Of a stretch of DNA of 64,000 nt, positions 33,497 through 42,371 are shown piece after piece. Each line of letters starts with the position of its first letter. Positions within the stretch are counted from its first letter, which is position 1. The notes below the pieces were generated by a model that saw only the letters and a list, made by a program, of their open reading frames with translations, was not told where the DNA came from and made no database searches. The DNA comes from Mangrovicoccus sp049603835 (GTDB taxonomy: Bacteria; Pseudomonadota; Alphaproteobacteria; Rhodobacterales; Rhodobacteraceae), in contig JBMYSZ010000019.1 in NCBI GenBank assembly GCA_049603835.1, positions 1 to 64,000 on the forward strand, given 5' to 3'. Made by a program: the position numbers and the translations under genes.

Positions 33497-34386
33497 TGAC
33501 AGAACAAACGATTGCTAGTCTATTCGCGGCCACTGATTTAGCGATCTGCTCTCAGAGCGCGCAGGCGCTCTTGAGCCTACCGCTGCCCAAAGCCGAAACA
33601 CAGGCTGTGACCAATGCGGCCATGGTCGCACGGGGCGAGCGCTTTGCGATCTCGCGCGGCGTTGCTGTGGTGCCGGTCAAGGGGCTGCTCACGCCGAACC
33701 TCTTTGTTTTGGAGCGCTGGCTTGGATGGGCCACCTATCAGGGCCTTGAGGAAACACTGAACCTGCTGGCCAGCGATGAACAGGTTGCGGCCATTGTCCT
33801 GGAATTTGACACGCCGGGCGGCATGGTTTTGGGGGTAGAAGCTGCCAATGCAGCCATCGCGGCCTGTGCAAAGCAGAAGCCGGTTCATGCGCTGGTGAAC
33901 CCTCTTTGTGCCTCTGCTGGCTATTGGCTCGCTTGCGCCACCACCGAGATCACCGCTACGGCGGGTTCTCTGATTGGGTCCATTGGCACAATGCGTGGGG
34001 CCTATGCGACAGAGGAACCGTTCTATGAATTCCGCTCCTCGCACGCGCAGGCCAAAAACCCTGATCCCTCCACTGAAGAGGGCAAGGCGGAAATCCAGAA
34101 GGTGCTAGACCTGGCCGAGGCCAAGTTCCATGAGGCGGTTGCTGTGGGCCGTAAGATTTCGCTCGCGGAGCTGCCTACACGGATCAGTGCCACTGATGAC
34201 GCCAAGGATGGTGGACGGGCCTTTGAAGTGTCTGAGGCTCAATCGCGTGGTCTAGTCGATACCGCCGAAACGCGGGATACATTCTATGCCCGCATCTTTG
34301 CCAAATATGGACCCAAGCCGCACATCTCTGGGCGGCGGGCAATGACGGCAAAAGCCAAAGCCGCACAGGCCATCGCTGCCTCCTGA
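33496..34386 (+). CDS. Head maturation protease, S49 (SppA) family
   Basis: The 296-residue protein is an S49-type capsid maturation protease. The catalytic Ser140 lies in PLCASAGYWLACATT, preceded by the ClpP-fold segment AAIVLEFDTPGGMVLGVEAANA. Lys is expected further along (about residue 190-200, HAQAKNPDPS). It cleaves scaffold from the capsid protein, whose gene follows. The ATG at 33496 overlaps the portal stop. Confidence 0.9.
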   Translation: MTEQTIASLFAATDLAICSQSAQALLSLPLPKAETQAVTNAAMVARGERFAISRGVAVVPVKGLLTPNLFVLERWLGWATYQGLEETLNLLASDEQVAAIVLEFDTPGGMVLGVEAANAAIAACAKQKPVHALVNPLCASAGYWLACATTEITATAGSLIGSIGTMRGAYATEEPFYEFRSSHAQAKNPDPSTEEGKAEIQKVLDLAEAKFHEAVAVGRKISLAELPTRISATDDAKDGGRAFEVSEAQSRGLVDTAETRDTFYARIFAKYGPKPHISGRRAMTAKAKAAQAIAAS

Positions 34387-34480
34387 ATTCTTGCACATCG
34401 CTGTGCCTGAGCACCCTGCCCCTCGCGGCGGGGCCGAACCGCTGCGTTTTGCAGCGTCTGATCTGCAAAAGGAAAATCAG

Positions 34481-35803
34481 ATGAAAGACATCAATGACCT
34501 TCGCCGCGAACGCACGAGCGCGGCAACCAAGATGGAAGAATGTGCCAATGCCATTGCAACCCTGGAAGAAGCCGAAACGGCGGCTGACGCCGAAGAAATG
34601 GTTGATGCCGTGGCGGCGTTTGACGCTGCCGAGGCGGCGTTCAAGGCGACTGACAAGGCGGTGAAGCGCGCTGAGGCCGTTGAGCAAGCCAAGGCCGCCT
34701 CGGCGCAGGGTGACGAAATCAACAGCCAGACCACCACCACCACTGCCGCTGCTCCCGCGCAACCTAAGTCCGATGCAGATAAGGGCATTGAGGCTGGCCT
34801 GATGTTCCAGGCCCTGGCCGCAAACAAAGGCGATGCCGAAAAGGCTGCAAAGTTCCTTGAGGATGGCGGCAATTCCGGTGTGGCTGCAACTCTATCGGGC
34901 GCACCCGAGGGCGCTGGTGGTATCACCATTCCGCGAGCCCAGGCCAGTGAACTGATCGAACTGCTGCGCCCGCGCGTGGCTGTGCGTGCGTCCGGTGCGC
35001 GGATGATCGATATGCCTGCGGGCCAGATGCGCCATGCACGGCAGAGTTCCTCGGCCACGGCCTCCTACGCCGGTGAAAATGCGGCAATGCCTGTCAGTGA
35101 ACCCGGCTTTGACAAAGTGGATCAGAGCTTCAAAAAGCTGACCGCTTTGGTTCCTGTCGGCAATTCGCTGCTGCGTCATTCCAGCGTGGCAATGGCGGCT
35201 CTGGTGCGCGATGACATTCTCAAAGTTATGGCGCTGCGCGAGGATTTGGCGTTCATTCGTGGCGACGGCACAGCCAAAACCCCAACGGGCATCAAGAACT
35301 GGATGCTGCCAGAAAATTGGGTCACGGGCATTACCAATGCGCCGATGACCGTTGATGTGGCGCTGCGTGGTCTGGTGTCCAAGGTGGAAGATGCCAATGT
35401 GGGCATGGTGTCCTGCGGCTGGATCATGCGAGCGGCAACCAAGAACTTCCTGGCCTCACTGCGTGATCCGAACGGCGGCAACTACTTGTATCCCTCCATT
35501 CAGCAGAACGGCACGCTGCTCGGGTATCCGATAAAAACCACTTCTCAGATCCCGATGAATCTGGGCGTGGGCGGCAATGTAACCGAAGTCTATTTCGGTG
35601 ACTTTGATGAGGTGTTCATCGGTGACGCGATGACTCTACAATTCGAGACTTCGTCCGAGGCCGCCTATGTGGATTCGAATGGTGACACGCAGTCTGCGTT
35701 CCAGCAGGATTTGACGCTGTTCCGCACGATCTCCGAACACGATTTGGCCCCGCGCCATGATGAGGCTCTGTCTGGCCTAACCGGTGTAAACTGGACCCTC
35801 TGA
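34481..35803 (+). CDS. Major capsid protein, HK97 fold with scaffold domain
   Basis: The 440-residue product has an N-terminal helical scaffold-like domain (about residues 1-90, LRRERTSAATKMEECANAIATLEE) and a Thr/Ala/Pro linker. The HK97 capsid core follows: GGITIPRAQASELIELLRPRVAVRASGARMI, FIRGDGTAKTPTGIKNW and the C-terminal SEHDLAPRHDEALSGLTG. I chose the ATG at 34481, which has GGAAAATCAG upstream; the frame otherwise starts inside a 94-base leader with two small GC hairpins. Confidence 0.93.
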   Translation: MKDINDLRRERTSAATKMEECANAIATLEEAETAADAEEMVDAVAAFDAAEAAFKATDKAVKRAEAVEQAKAASAQGDEINSQTTTTTAAAPAQPKSDADKGIEAGLMFQALAANKGDAEKAAKFLEDGGNSGVAATLSGAPEGAGGITIPRAQASELIELLRPRVAVRASGARMIDMPAGQMRHARQSSSATASYAGENAAMPVSEPGFDKVDQSFKKLTALVPVGNSLLRHSSVAMAALVRDDILKVMALREDLAFIRGDGTAKTPTGIKNWMLPENWVTGITNAPMTVDVALRGLVSKVEDANVGMVSCGWIMRAATKNFLASLRDPNGGNYLYPSIQQNGTLLGYPIKTTSQIPMNLGVGGNVTEVYFGDFDEVFIGDAMTLQFETSSEAAYVDSNGDTQSAFQQDLTLFRTISEHDLAPRHDEALSGLTGVNWTL

Positions 35804-35872
35804 CCTGATCGTCAAAAATCATAGCGTTTCGCGGTGATAGCGGGGCGCTCTTCAACTCATTCGGAGAAACCC

Positions 35873-36262
35873 ATGAAAAAGATTGTTTTATTCACCACCT
35901 CTTTCCAGGTCTATTCCAAGGGCGATGTGGCTGGCTTTGATGTTGGAATGGCAGACGAGCTGATCAACAAGAAAAAAGTGGCCGTGGAATATCAAGCGCC
36001 AGCGGGCGAAATGGAAACCCTGGCCATCAAAGTGAATGGCGCTGAGGCAGAGACAAAGATTGCCGCGTTGGTGGAAGAGGCTACCGCTAAACTTGCAGCT
36101 CGCGAGGCCGAAGTGAAGGAGCGCGAGGATCGCCTGGCCGAAGCCGAAAAGGCTTTGGCGGTACGTTCCGATGCGCTGGACGCCCGCGAGGTCGCTGCGG
36201 CCAAATCCGATGCTGATAAGGAGGCCACGACGGTCAAGCCTCCTAAGCAGGGTGTGAAGTAG
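35873..36262 (+). CDS. Small coiled-coil phage protein after capsid
   Basis: The 129-residue product starts MKKIVLFTTSFQVYSKGDVAGFDVGMADELINKKKVA, a beta-rich segment, then has a long heptad coil at about residues 50-105 (KLAAREAEVKEREDRLAEAEKALAV) and a Lys-rich tail. This arrangement is common between capsid and connector genes in HK97-like phages of alphaproteobacteria. Function unknown. The ATG at 35873 has CGGAGAA upstream. Confidence 0.7.
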   Translation: MKKIVLFTTSFQVYSKGDVAGFDVGMADELINKKKVAVEYQAPAGEMETLAIKVNGAEAETKIAALVEEATAKLAAREAEVKEREDRLAEAEKALAVRSDALDAREVAAAKSDADKEATTVKPPKQGVK

Positions 36263-36274
36263 GGCAACACGCTG

Positions 36275-36859
36275 ATGCGACGTCTAGGAAGTGCCACGCT
36301 AGTGCTGGCCGTATCCGTCGAGAATTTTGGCCAGGCGATGCCGTGGATTGAGGTTGACGATCCTCTGACGGTTGAAAGCTATCTCTACGCCGCGCAGGAA
36401 GTCGTTGAGGTCGCATCACGCCGCCCGCTGACCGAGCGGGCCGTTGAGATTGAATTTGATCTGGCCGAGGCGCATGGGTTTCGGCGATGGTGGTTCCCGA
36501 TTGCCCCCGTCACCGAGGTCACGTCTGTTACGGCAGTTCAGCCTTTAGTGGCAGAAACCGTGATCGATCTGGATCAGGTATCTTTGCAGCGCTGCCATGA
36601 TGAGCCGCAGCTGTGGCTGACGGATGCCGCGCTGGCGATTGCCGATCCCTCCAAAGCGCAAAGCGTGCGAGTAGAAGCGACGGTGGGCTATGCCCAGGGG
36701 GAACTGCCCAGGGGGCTTGCCCATGCAATCATCCTGATCGTTAAAGAATGGTATGATGCGGGCGTGTCCATCGGCGATCTCACCGAAGCCTCTTTGTCAT
36801 TCAGCACCAAGGCACTGATCAAGCAGCAGCGGTATTACCGGCCTCGGGAGTTCGGTTGA
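36275..36859 (+). CDS. Head-tail connector protein, gp6-like
   Basis: The 194-residue product has PWIEVDDPLTVESYLYAAQEVVEVASRRPLTERAVEI and VTEVTSVTAV, then GLAHAIILIVKEWYDAG, the pattern of phage gp6-like (DUF3199/HK97 gp6) adaptors that bind the portal ring. An alternative start at 36338 (MPWIEVDD) would fit the conserved part. Its stop overlaps the next start as TGATG. Confidence 0.85.
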   Translation: MRRLGSATLVLAVSVENFGQAMPWIEVDDPLTVESYLYAAQEVVEVASRRPLTERAVEIEFDLAEAHGFRRWWFPIAPVTEVTSVTAVQPLVAETVIDLDQVSLQRCHDEPQLWLTDAALAIADPSKAQSVRVEATVGYAQGELPRGLAHAIILIVKEWYDAGVSIGDLTEASLSFSTKALIKQQRYYRPREFG

Positions 36860-37194
36860 TGGTCGGAAATCAGATGCGCCTAGATACAAGGGTAGAGTTT
36901 TTCAGCCCGAGCGAGGGCGGGCGAACGGAAACAGGTGGTGCCAAACGGGGTTGGAACGCAGAATTCCCTGCCTGGGTCGCGGTGCGACACCTGCGCGGTG
37001 GTGAGGCCGTCATGGGTGCCCGAATGCAGGGGCGCAGGCCAGCAATTCTCATTTTGCGCAAACGGTCTGTGCTGGACGCAATTCGCCTGGATTGGATCGT
37101 GAAATTCGGCGGGCAGTCCTACCAGCTACGCGAACTGCCCAAGCGCCGCGAAGATGGCGCGACGGTGGAGATGTTGGTGGAGGCCAAGATTTGA
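36859..37194 (+). CDS. Head closure / head-tail adaptor protein
   Basis: The 111-residue product has RLDTRVEFFSPSEGGRTETGGAKRGW, VAVRHLRGGEAVMGARM and a C-terminal YQLRELPKRREDGATVEMLVEAKI. This is the SPP1 gp16/HK97 gp7-like head closure fold. It would close the portal and join tail to head. Overlaps connect it on both sides (TGATG). Confidence 0.85.
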   Translation: MVGNQMRLDTRVEFFSPSEGGRTETGGAKRGWNAEFPAWVAVRHLRGGEAVMGARMQGRRPAILILRKRSVLDAIRLDWIVKFGGQSYQLRELPKRREDGATVEMLVEAKI

Positions 37195-37595
37195 TGAGAG
37201 CGGCAAACGCGTTGCAGGCCTTCTTGGTGCAAACACTGTTGGCTGATGCCGCAGTGACGGAGATCGTGGCAGATCGTGTCTGGGATGACATACCGGACTC
37301 GCCCGAGCATCCCTATTGTTCCATCGGCCCCAACTACCACAATCGCAGCGATGCAGACTGCATCCGCGCCAGAGAGCATTATTTCCAAATTGATTGCTGG
37401 ACGCGGCAGCAGGGGCGGCGGGATCAGGTGAACGATCTAACGGATGCCATTGAGGCGGCGCTGGATGGTGCGACGGGCGATCTCGGGGCGCATGCCCTGT
37501 CATCGTGTGATGTTGTTCTGGTGCGCGTGCTGGATGAGCCTGACGGCGACAAGCACGGTGTGGTGCAAGTGCGGGCAGTTGTTGAGGAAGGCTGA
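37194..37595 (+). CDS. Tail completion protein, DUF3168 family
   Basis: The 133-residue product starts MRAANALQAFLVQTLLADAAVTEIVADRVWDDIPDSPEHPY and has HYFQIDCWTRQQGRRDQVNDLTDAIEAALDG, characteristic of DUF3168 tail terminators. These cap the tail tube at the head-proximal end. The ATG at 37194 overlaps the previous stop; the longer open frame upstream is shadow. Confidence 0.85.
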   Translation: MRAANALQAFLVQTLLADAAVTEIVADRVWDDIPDSPEHPYCSIGPNYHNRSDADCIRAREHYFQIDCWTRQQGRRDQVNDLTDAIEAALDGATGDLGAHALSSCDVVLVRVLDEPDGDKHGVVQVRAVVEEG

Positions 37596-38059
37596 TGGCC
37601 ACTTCAGCAAAGCTCAATCCGCGGCTCAAAGCCCAGCTTGAGCGCACGCCAGAGATCGCGGTGCAGGCCGCCGCGCAGGCGATGGAAGAGGGCGCGGATG
37701 AGATCGTGGCCTTTATGAAATCGCTGGTGCCGGTGCGCAGTGGTGATCTGAGAAGCAGTATCGCCTGGACCTGGGGTGACGCCCCCAAGGGGTCATTGGT
37801 GATTGACGAGATTCGCAGCGGCCGGAACGCTGGCATGCAGTACGCCACGCTGCGCATCACCTTCTATGTGGGTGAGTGGTATGGGCGTCTGGTGGAATTC
37901 GGCACGTCACCACATGCGCAGCCCAATCGTGGCACGGATCATCCAGGGACGACGGCAAAACCGTTTTTCTATCCTGCATGGCGCGCCAAGGAGGCCAGTT
38001 TCAAGCGCAAAATCAAATCGGCGGTACGCCGTGCAATCAAGGAGGCGATCCATGCCTGA
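37595..38059 (+). CDS. HK97 gp10-like tail-neck protein
   Basis: The 154-residue product has IVAFMKSLVPVRSGDLRSSIAWTWGD, WYGRLVEFGTSPHAQPN and KPFFYPAWRAKEASFKRKIKSAVRRA, matching the HK97 gp10 family that attaches head to tail. The start ATG overlaps the DUF3168 stop. A small frame overlaps its end. Confidence 0.9.
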   Translation: MATSAKLNPRLKAQLERTPEIAVQAAAQAMEEGADEIVAFMKSLVPVRSGDLRSSIAWTWGDAPKGSLVIDEIRSGRNAGMQYATLRITFYVGEWYGRLVEFGTSPHAQPNRGTDHPGTTAKPFFYPAWRAKEASFKRKIKSAVRRAIKEAIHA

Positions 38060-38228
38060 GGCAATCTTTAAAAGCGAATTCCACTATTCAAGCCGCAAGA
38101 AGAATGTGGGCTGGTCTGCGTATCCGAGTGACGGGCCTCAATCCTTCCCGAGCGAATTCATTGATGCGGCGATTGAGGCGGGCTGCGCAGAGGTCGCGTC
38201 CGCATCCAAAGAGCCCCCGAAATCCTGA
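38052..38228 (+). CDS. 58-residue small phage protein
   Basis: An ATG at 38052 begins MPEAIFKSEFHYSSRKKNVGW, which ends in VASASKEPPKS at 38228. It overlaps the gp10-like stop by 8 bases, and GGAGG lies 5 bases before the ATG. The gene is real by overlap and ribosome site; the family is unknown. Confidence 0.6.
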   Translation: MPEAIFKSEFHYSSRKKNVGWSAYPSDGPQSFPSEFIDAAIEAGCAEVASASKEPPKS

Positions 38229-38261
38229 GCGCATCCCGCGCCAGCGCTAAACAGTCAACGG

Positions 38262-38273
38262 CCCTCTAGAGGG
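38262..38273. promoter_or_regulatory. 12-bp perfect palindrome before the tail tube gene
   Basis: CCCTCTAGAGGG forms a perfect palindrome 22 bases ahead of the tail tube ATG. No T-run follows. It may be a regulatory or stability element; function unknown. Confidence 0.35.
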
Positions 38274-38295
38274 TCATATCCTATGGAGGTCTGAC

Positions 38296-38745
38296 ATGGT
38301 TGAACCCGGAACGCAAAATTTTGAAGAAATGGTGCTTGAGGTCAGCATTGATGGCGTGATTTGGAACCGCATTTGCGGCCTAGTGGGCGTGACCGTGACG
38401 CGCCAAGCTCAAACGGACACATCCGAAGTGCCTGCAAATTGCGCTAATGAGGCCCTGCCTCTCAAGGTGCAAAAATCGGTGCGCTCCATTGACGTGTCGG
38501 TTTCCGCCGAGGGCGTTTGGGCATCGCAGTCCCACGGAATGATCATGGATTGGTTCTATAGTGGACTAACTAAGCATGTACGGATCGGCAACACTGCCGC
38601 CCTTGCGGGGACTGTGGAATATGAGATGGGTGAGGCCTTCCTGACGCAGCTGTCAAACCAGCGCACCAAAGGTCAAGTGGTCTCGGCGTCGATACAGATT
38701 GAATTTGACGGTGCGCCGGAACGTAAAGTGAAAGCCGCCTCATGA
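38296..38745 (+). CDS. Major tail tube protein
   Basis: The 149-residue product (EEMVLEVSIDGVIWNRICGLVGVTVTRQAQTDTSEVPANC) has the two-beta-sheet look of TP901-1-type tail tube proteins and ends in LTQLSNQRTKGQVVSASIQIEFDGAPERK. Rings of it form the non-contractile tail. A GGAGG precedes the ATG. It is followed by overlapping chaperone genes. Confidence 0.85.
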   Translation: MVEPGTQNFEEMVLEVSIDGVIWNRICGLVGVTVTRQAQTDTSEVPANCANEALPLKVQKSVRSIDVSVSAEGVWASQSHGMIMDWFYSGLTKHVRIGNTAALAGTVEYEMGEAFLTQLSNQRTKGQVVSASIQIEFDGAPERKVKAAS

Positions 38746-39134
38746 TCCCTATCAAAGTGATTTGGCCAGGGGGCGAGCATCAAATGCGGCTCGCCCTCGC
38801 GCAGCTTGAAGGGCTGCAAGGCAAGGTGGATGCGGGGCCGGAATTCCTACTGCACAAAATCCGCTTAGGGCAATGGACTGCAAGCGATCTGTTTGAGGTC
38901 ATTCGTTGGGGCCTAATCGGCGGCGGCATGGACCGCATGGATGCAGAAAAGTTGATCCAGCGGGTCATAGATCAGCATCCGTTGGGCGAGTTCAAAGGGC
39001 CTGCCATCGAGGTGCTGGCGCACTCAGTCTATGGCCCACCCGATGATCCGGTGGGGGAGATTGGGCCGGTGGGAGGACCGACACCGGAGAACCAAAAAAC
39101 GGAAAGTGGAAGTTCAGCACATACTACGGACTAG
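38742..39134 (+). CDS. Tail assembly chaperone, upstream frame
   Basis: The 130-residue product has the GTA/phage TAC_11-like sequence VIWPGGEHQMRLALAQLEGLQGKVDAGPEFLLHKIRLGQWTASDLFEVIRWGL, then a Pro/Gly-rich tail. These chaperones coat the tape-measure protein during assembly. Its last ten codons are bypassed if ribosomes slip back one base on the A-run at 39094-39099, producing a longer fusion with the next frame. Confidence 0.85.
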   Translation: MIPIKVIWPGGEHQMRLALAQLEGLQGKVDAGPEFLLHKIRLGQWTASDLFEVIRWGLIGGGMDRMDAEKLIQRVIDQHPLGEFKGPAIEVLAHSVYGPPDDPVGEIGPVGGPTPENQKTESGSSAHTTD

Positions 39135-39301
39135 GCGCGGCAATGGGGTTTGATCCGTCTCAAGTGGGGCAGATGAGCCATTGGCAGTTCATGGCTGCTA
39201 TGGATGGGTATGGCCGTGCAAACGGGTGGAAAAAAAATGGCGGATCGGTCGATACGATGAGCAGTCAGCGTTTGGCCGAGTTGGGCATTGAGGGCTTTTG
39301 A
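39098..39301 (+). CDS. Tail assembly chaperone extension, -1 frame
   Basis: In the -1 frame after the A6 run the reading continues as NGKWKFSTYYGLGAAMGFD, then SHWQFMAAMDGYGRANGWKK, to a TGA at 39299-39301. It is a clean tail-chaperone sequence before and after the slip site. An ATG at 39143 could also start a separate 52-residue protein. The fused product would be 186 residues. This G/GT arrangement is a conserved feature of siphovirus tails. Confidence 0.75.
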   Translation, partial: NGKWKFSTYYGLGAAMGFDPSQVGQMSHWQFMAAMDGYGRANGWKKNGGSVDTMSSQRLAELGIEGF

Positions 39302-39303
39302 GG

Positions 39304-42300
39304 ATGGATGATAGCGATCTTTTGATTCAGGCGGGTTTTTCCACGGCCAAAATGGAAGCCGAGACCCGCAAGATCCTTGTTAAATACGAGGAAGCCGCCA
39401 AGCGCGCCGCCAAGAAATTTGATGGGGCGATGGCCAAGGCTTCCAACAATGAAACTCTCAAGGCCACTGCTCGTGAGATTGACCGCCTCGCACGCAAGTA
39501 TGATCCAGCCTATGCTGCTGCCCGGAAATATGAGCGTGGAGTGAAACAGTTGAACCGCGCCATCGAGATCGGCGCGATCACCAACAAGGAATACGAACAG
39601 GGCCTTGAGAACCTGGTGCAGGATTTGGAGCGCGCAGGTAAAAGCGCGGGCAAGTTAGGTGCATCAATGCATCAAGGCAGTGGAGCCTCGCGGTCCTATG
39701 GTGGGGCTTTGCAGAATGTCGGGTTCCAGGTCGGTGACTTTGCCACGCAGGTGAGTGCGGGAACATCTGTCACGCAGGCGCTTGGTCAGCAGTTGCCACA
39801 ATTGCTTGGTGCATTTGGTGCCTTTGGTGCAGGCGCGGGCGCGGCGGCAGCCATCCTCATACCCCTGGGGGCGGCGCTTTATGAAGCCTATTCGGGCGCA
39901 GTGGACTTGGAAGAGCAGACCAAGGCTTTGACAGAGGCGACGGATGCCTATGTTGCAATTGCTGAGGCGGCCGCGACACCTATCGAAACGCTGCGCGAGA
40001 AATATGGTGATCTCGCGGATGAAATGGCGGCGGTCAATGGCCAGTTAGCAACCATGCTCGGTGCGGTTGCTGGATTGCAGTTGGATCAGAGCTTTTCCAG
40101 CTTTGCCAACCAATTTGGCGGGTTTTCTGACAACGTAGACCGGCGCGGTCGAAACGCTGGTCCCGGTGGCGTTTCCGAAAGCGAGTGGCAGCGCACAGTT
40201 TCATCGGTTGCTGGTGCCTATGATGTTGCCCGCTCTGACGCAGAGGCCATCGTCAGAGCGCTCAAGAACGTAAATGAGGCGGTGGGAGCTGAGCAACGGC
40301 TTGATGCTCTACGCGAAATGCTCGCTCTTTTCACTCGGGCGGCAGAATCGTCGGAGCAATTGGCAGACGTTTTTTCGGCTGACATCGCTCGCATTCAAAC
40401 TTTGATCGAAAGCACCTCTAAGCAGCTTGAGGCGAGCCTGACAGAGGATGAGCGCCGCCGTGAACGGATTTTCGCAAAATATGCAGAGCGTGAACGTGAA
40501 CTGGCCAAACTGATCCGGGACAGGGGGATCGCTGAGCGCGAAATGAGGCAGGCCAGTCTTGATGGCAACCTGGCTCACATCAAGACTTCGCGTGCCGTTA
40601 TCGCTGGTATTGATGAAGAAATCGAGCGTTTGACAGATGCGCAGGGGCGGGTCACCGATCTAGCCGCCGAAACGGAAGTTCTGATTGAGGCTTTCGAGCG
40701 AGTCACTTTTGATCGGAACAACGAGTCCTATCAGCAGGCATTAAGGCTTTCTGAGGCTATAGATGGTGCTTCGCAAAACATTGGCGACCTTGACGATGCA
40801 GATTTGTCCAATTTGGAGGCTCGCTTACATTTCATCCAAGATGACTTGGAGGGCCTTCGTGGGCTGGCCCAAGGATTGAACAGTGATCTGTCAATTGCGG
40901 GAGAAAATGCAGCTTCTGGATATGGTCGCTCACGCATCCAGGGCGAAACCCTGCGCCGCAACGCGGTTTCGGGCGATGCTGTCGAGATCATTAAGCGGTT
41001 TGAGGGTTTTAAGGCCACTGCCTATTCGGATGGGAATGCTTATCGGGCGGGGTTTGGCTCTGACACTGTAACGCTCGCAGATGGCTCTGTGCGTCGCATC
41101 ACGCAGGGAATGCGGGTATCCTATGGGGATGCCAATCGCGACCTCTTGCGCCGAGTGGGCGAGTTTCAGGATGGGATTGTGAGCCAGATTGGCCGTGATC
41201 GTTTCAGTGGTTTCTCAGAGGCGCAGCAGGCCTCGCTCACCTCCCTGGCCTATAACTATGGCTCGCTGCCTGACCGTATACTGCCTGCAATTCGAGGCGG
41301 GACGAACCAGGACATTGCGACGGCAATTGCGGGACTCCAAGGCGATAACGAGGGGGTCAATCGTAACCGCCGTTTGCAAGAGGCTTCGGCTTTCGGAAAC
41401 ACGGCATTAGTGCAGGCGGAAATTCAGCAGCAGAGCGAGCAACAGCGGCTTTTGGAGCAAGAAGCCAAAGAGCGAGCGCGGTTGTTGGATATTCGCACCG
41501 CCTATGCTGAGCAGATGCGCGCGCAGATCGCTGATGCGGAATTGGAAAACAGCCTGATCGGAAAATCAGCTGAGGAACAGGCGCGACTCAGGGCCGAATA
41601 TATATTGACGCAAGACGCCAAGAGGCGGGGCATTAATCTCAATGAGCGAATTGCGGGGTCAGAAGAGACATATGCTGAAGCGATCAAACGCACCGCTGCG
41701 GAGCTGGCTGAGAAAGCTATGATACTTCAAGAATTGAAGTCCCACCAAGATCAGGCCGAGGCAAGTGCGCGCCGCGTGGAGCAGGCACAGAATGCTCTCA
41801 AGCAGGGCCTTATTGATGCTATTGTGGAAGGCAAGAATTTCTCTGACGTGATGAGCAATGTGGCGAATATGCTGGCCAAGGCAGCTCTGGAAGCGGCCCT
41901 ATTTGGCAATAGTGGATTGTTTGCCAGTGCGGGCCTGATGGGCACTGGTAGTGGATTGCTTGGCGGCGCGATCATCCCAGGCATCCTGCACAGCGGCGGT
42001 GTTGCCGGTAGCGATGGCTACGGTCATGGGCGGGCATTCTCTGCATCCACCTGGGCTGGCGCTACACGTTATCACTCTGGCGGCATTGCGGGTCTGCGGC
42101 CTGGCGAGGTGCCCGCCATCTTGGAAAAGGGCGAATTGGTGCTGCCGACCAAGGGCGTTCTGTCTGCGCCCTCTGTGGGCAAGTCAGAGGGTATGACGGT
42201 CAATATTCACAATGCGCCTGCGGGTGAACATCAAGTGCGCCAATCGGATGATGGCCGCGCTCTGGATATCATTATTGAGCGCAAGGCGATTGAGGCCGTA

Positions 42301-42369
42301 ACGGGACCAAGGGGGCAGCAAGCTCTGCGCAACACTTTCGGGCTGCGGCCAACTGTGCGGGGATCTTGA
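39304..42369 (+). CDS. Tape-measure protein with internal lysozyme-like domain
   Basis: The 1021-residue protein sets tail length. The N-terminal 250 residues are coiled coil (ETRKILVKYEEAAKRAAKK), then come hydrophobic segments about 165-200 (GAFGAFGAGAGAAAAILIPL). Residues about 560-690 form a GH24-type lysozyme: EIIKRFEGFKATAYSDGNAYRAGFGSD. Glu567 is eight residues ahead of Asp576 as in T4 lysozyme, but the equivalent Thr is Ala582. Glu/Arg coils follow, and the end is Gly-rich. At 1.5 angstrom per residue the tail would be about 150 nm. The ATG at 39304 is right after the chaperone stop. Confidence 0.9.
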   Translation: MDDSDLLIQAGFSTAKMEAETRKILVKYEEAAKRAAKKFDGAMAKASNNETLKATAREIDRLARKYDPAYAAARKYERGVKQLNRAIEIGAITNKEYEQGLENLVQDLERAGKSAGKLGASMHQGSGASRSYGGALQNVGFQVGDFATQVSAGTSVTQALGQQLPQLLGAFGAFGAGAGAAAAILIPLGAALYEAYSGAVDLEEQTKALTEATDAYVAIAEAAATPIETLREKYGDLADEMAAVNGQLATMLGAVAGLQLDQSFSSFANQFGGFSDNVDRRGRNAGPGGVSESEWQRTVSSVAGAYDVARSDAEAIVRALKNVNEAVGAEQRLDALREMLALFTRAAESSEQLADVFSADIARIQTLIESTSKQLEASLTEDERRRERIFAKYAERERELAKLIRDRGIAEREMRQASLDGNLAHIKTSRAVIAGIDEEIERLTDAQGRVTDLAAETEVLIEAFERVTFDRNNESYQQALRLSEAIDGASQNIGDLDDADLSNLEARLHFIQDDLEGLRGLAQGLNSDLSIAGENAASGYGRSRIQGETLRRNAVSGDAVEIIKRFEGFKATAYSDGNAYRAGFGSDTVTLADGSVRRITQGMRVSYGDANRDLLRRVGEFQDGIVSQIGRDRFSGFSEAQQASLTSLAYNYGSLPDRILPAIRGGTNQDIATAIAGLQGDNEGVNRNRRLQEASAFGNTALVQAEIQQQSEQQRLLEQEAKERARLLDIRTAYAEQMRAQIADAELENSLIGKSAEEQARLRAEYILTQDAKRRGINLNERIAGSEETYAEAIKRTAAELAEKAMILQELKSHQDQAEASARRVEQAQNALKQGLIDAIVEGKNFSDVMSNVANMLAKAALEAALFGNSGLFASAGLMGTGSGLLGGAIIPGILHSGGVAGSDGYGHGRAFSASTWAGATRYHSGGIAGLRPGEVPAILEKGELVLPTKGVLSAPSVGKSEGMTVNIHNAPAGEHQVRQSDDGRALDIIIERKAIEAVTGPRGQQALRNTFGLRPTVRGS

Positions 42370-42371
42370 GC

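Noticed and set aside
39094..39100. Textbook A-AAA-AAC slippery heptamer in the zero frame
   Set aside because: The heptamer exists in sequence, but codon boundaries place it in the -1 frame, so the standard double-slip description does not apply.
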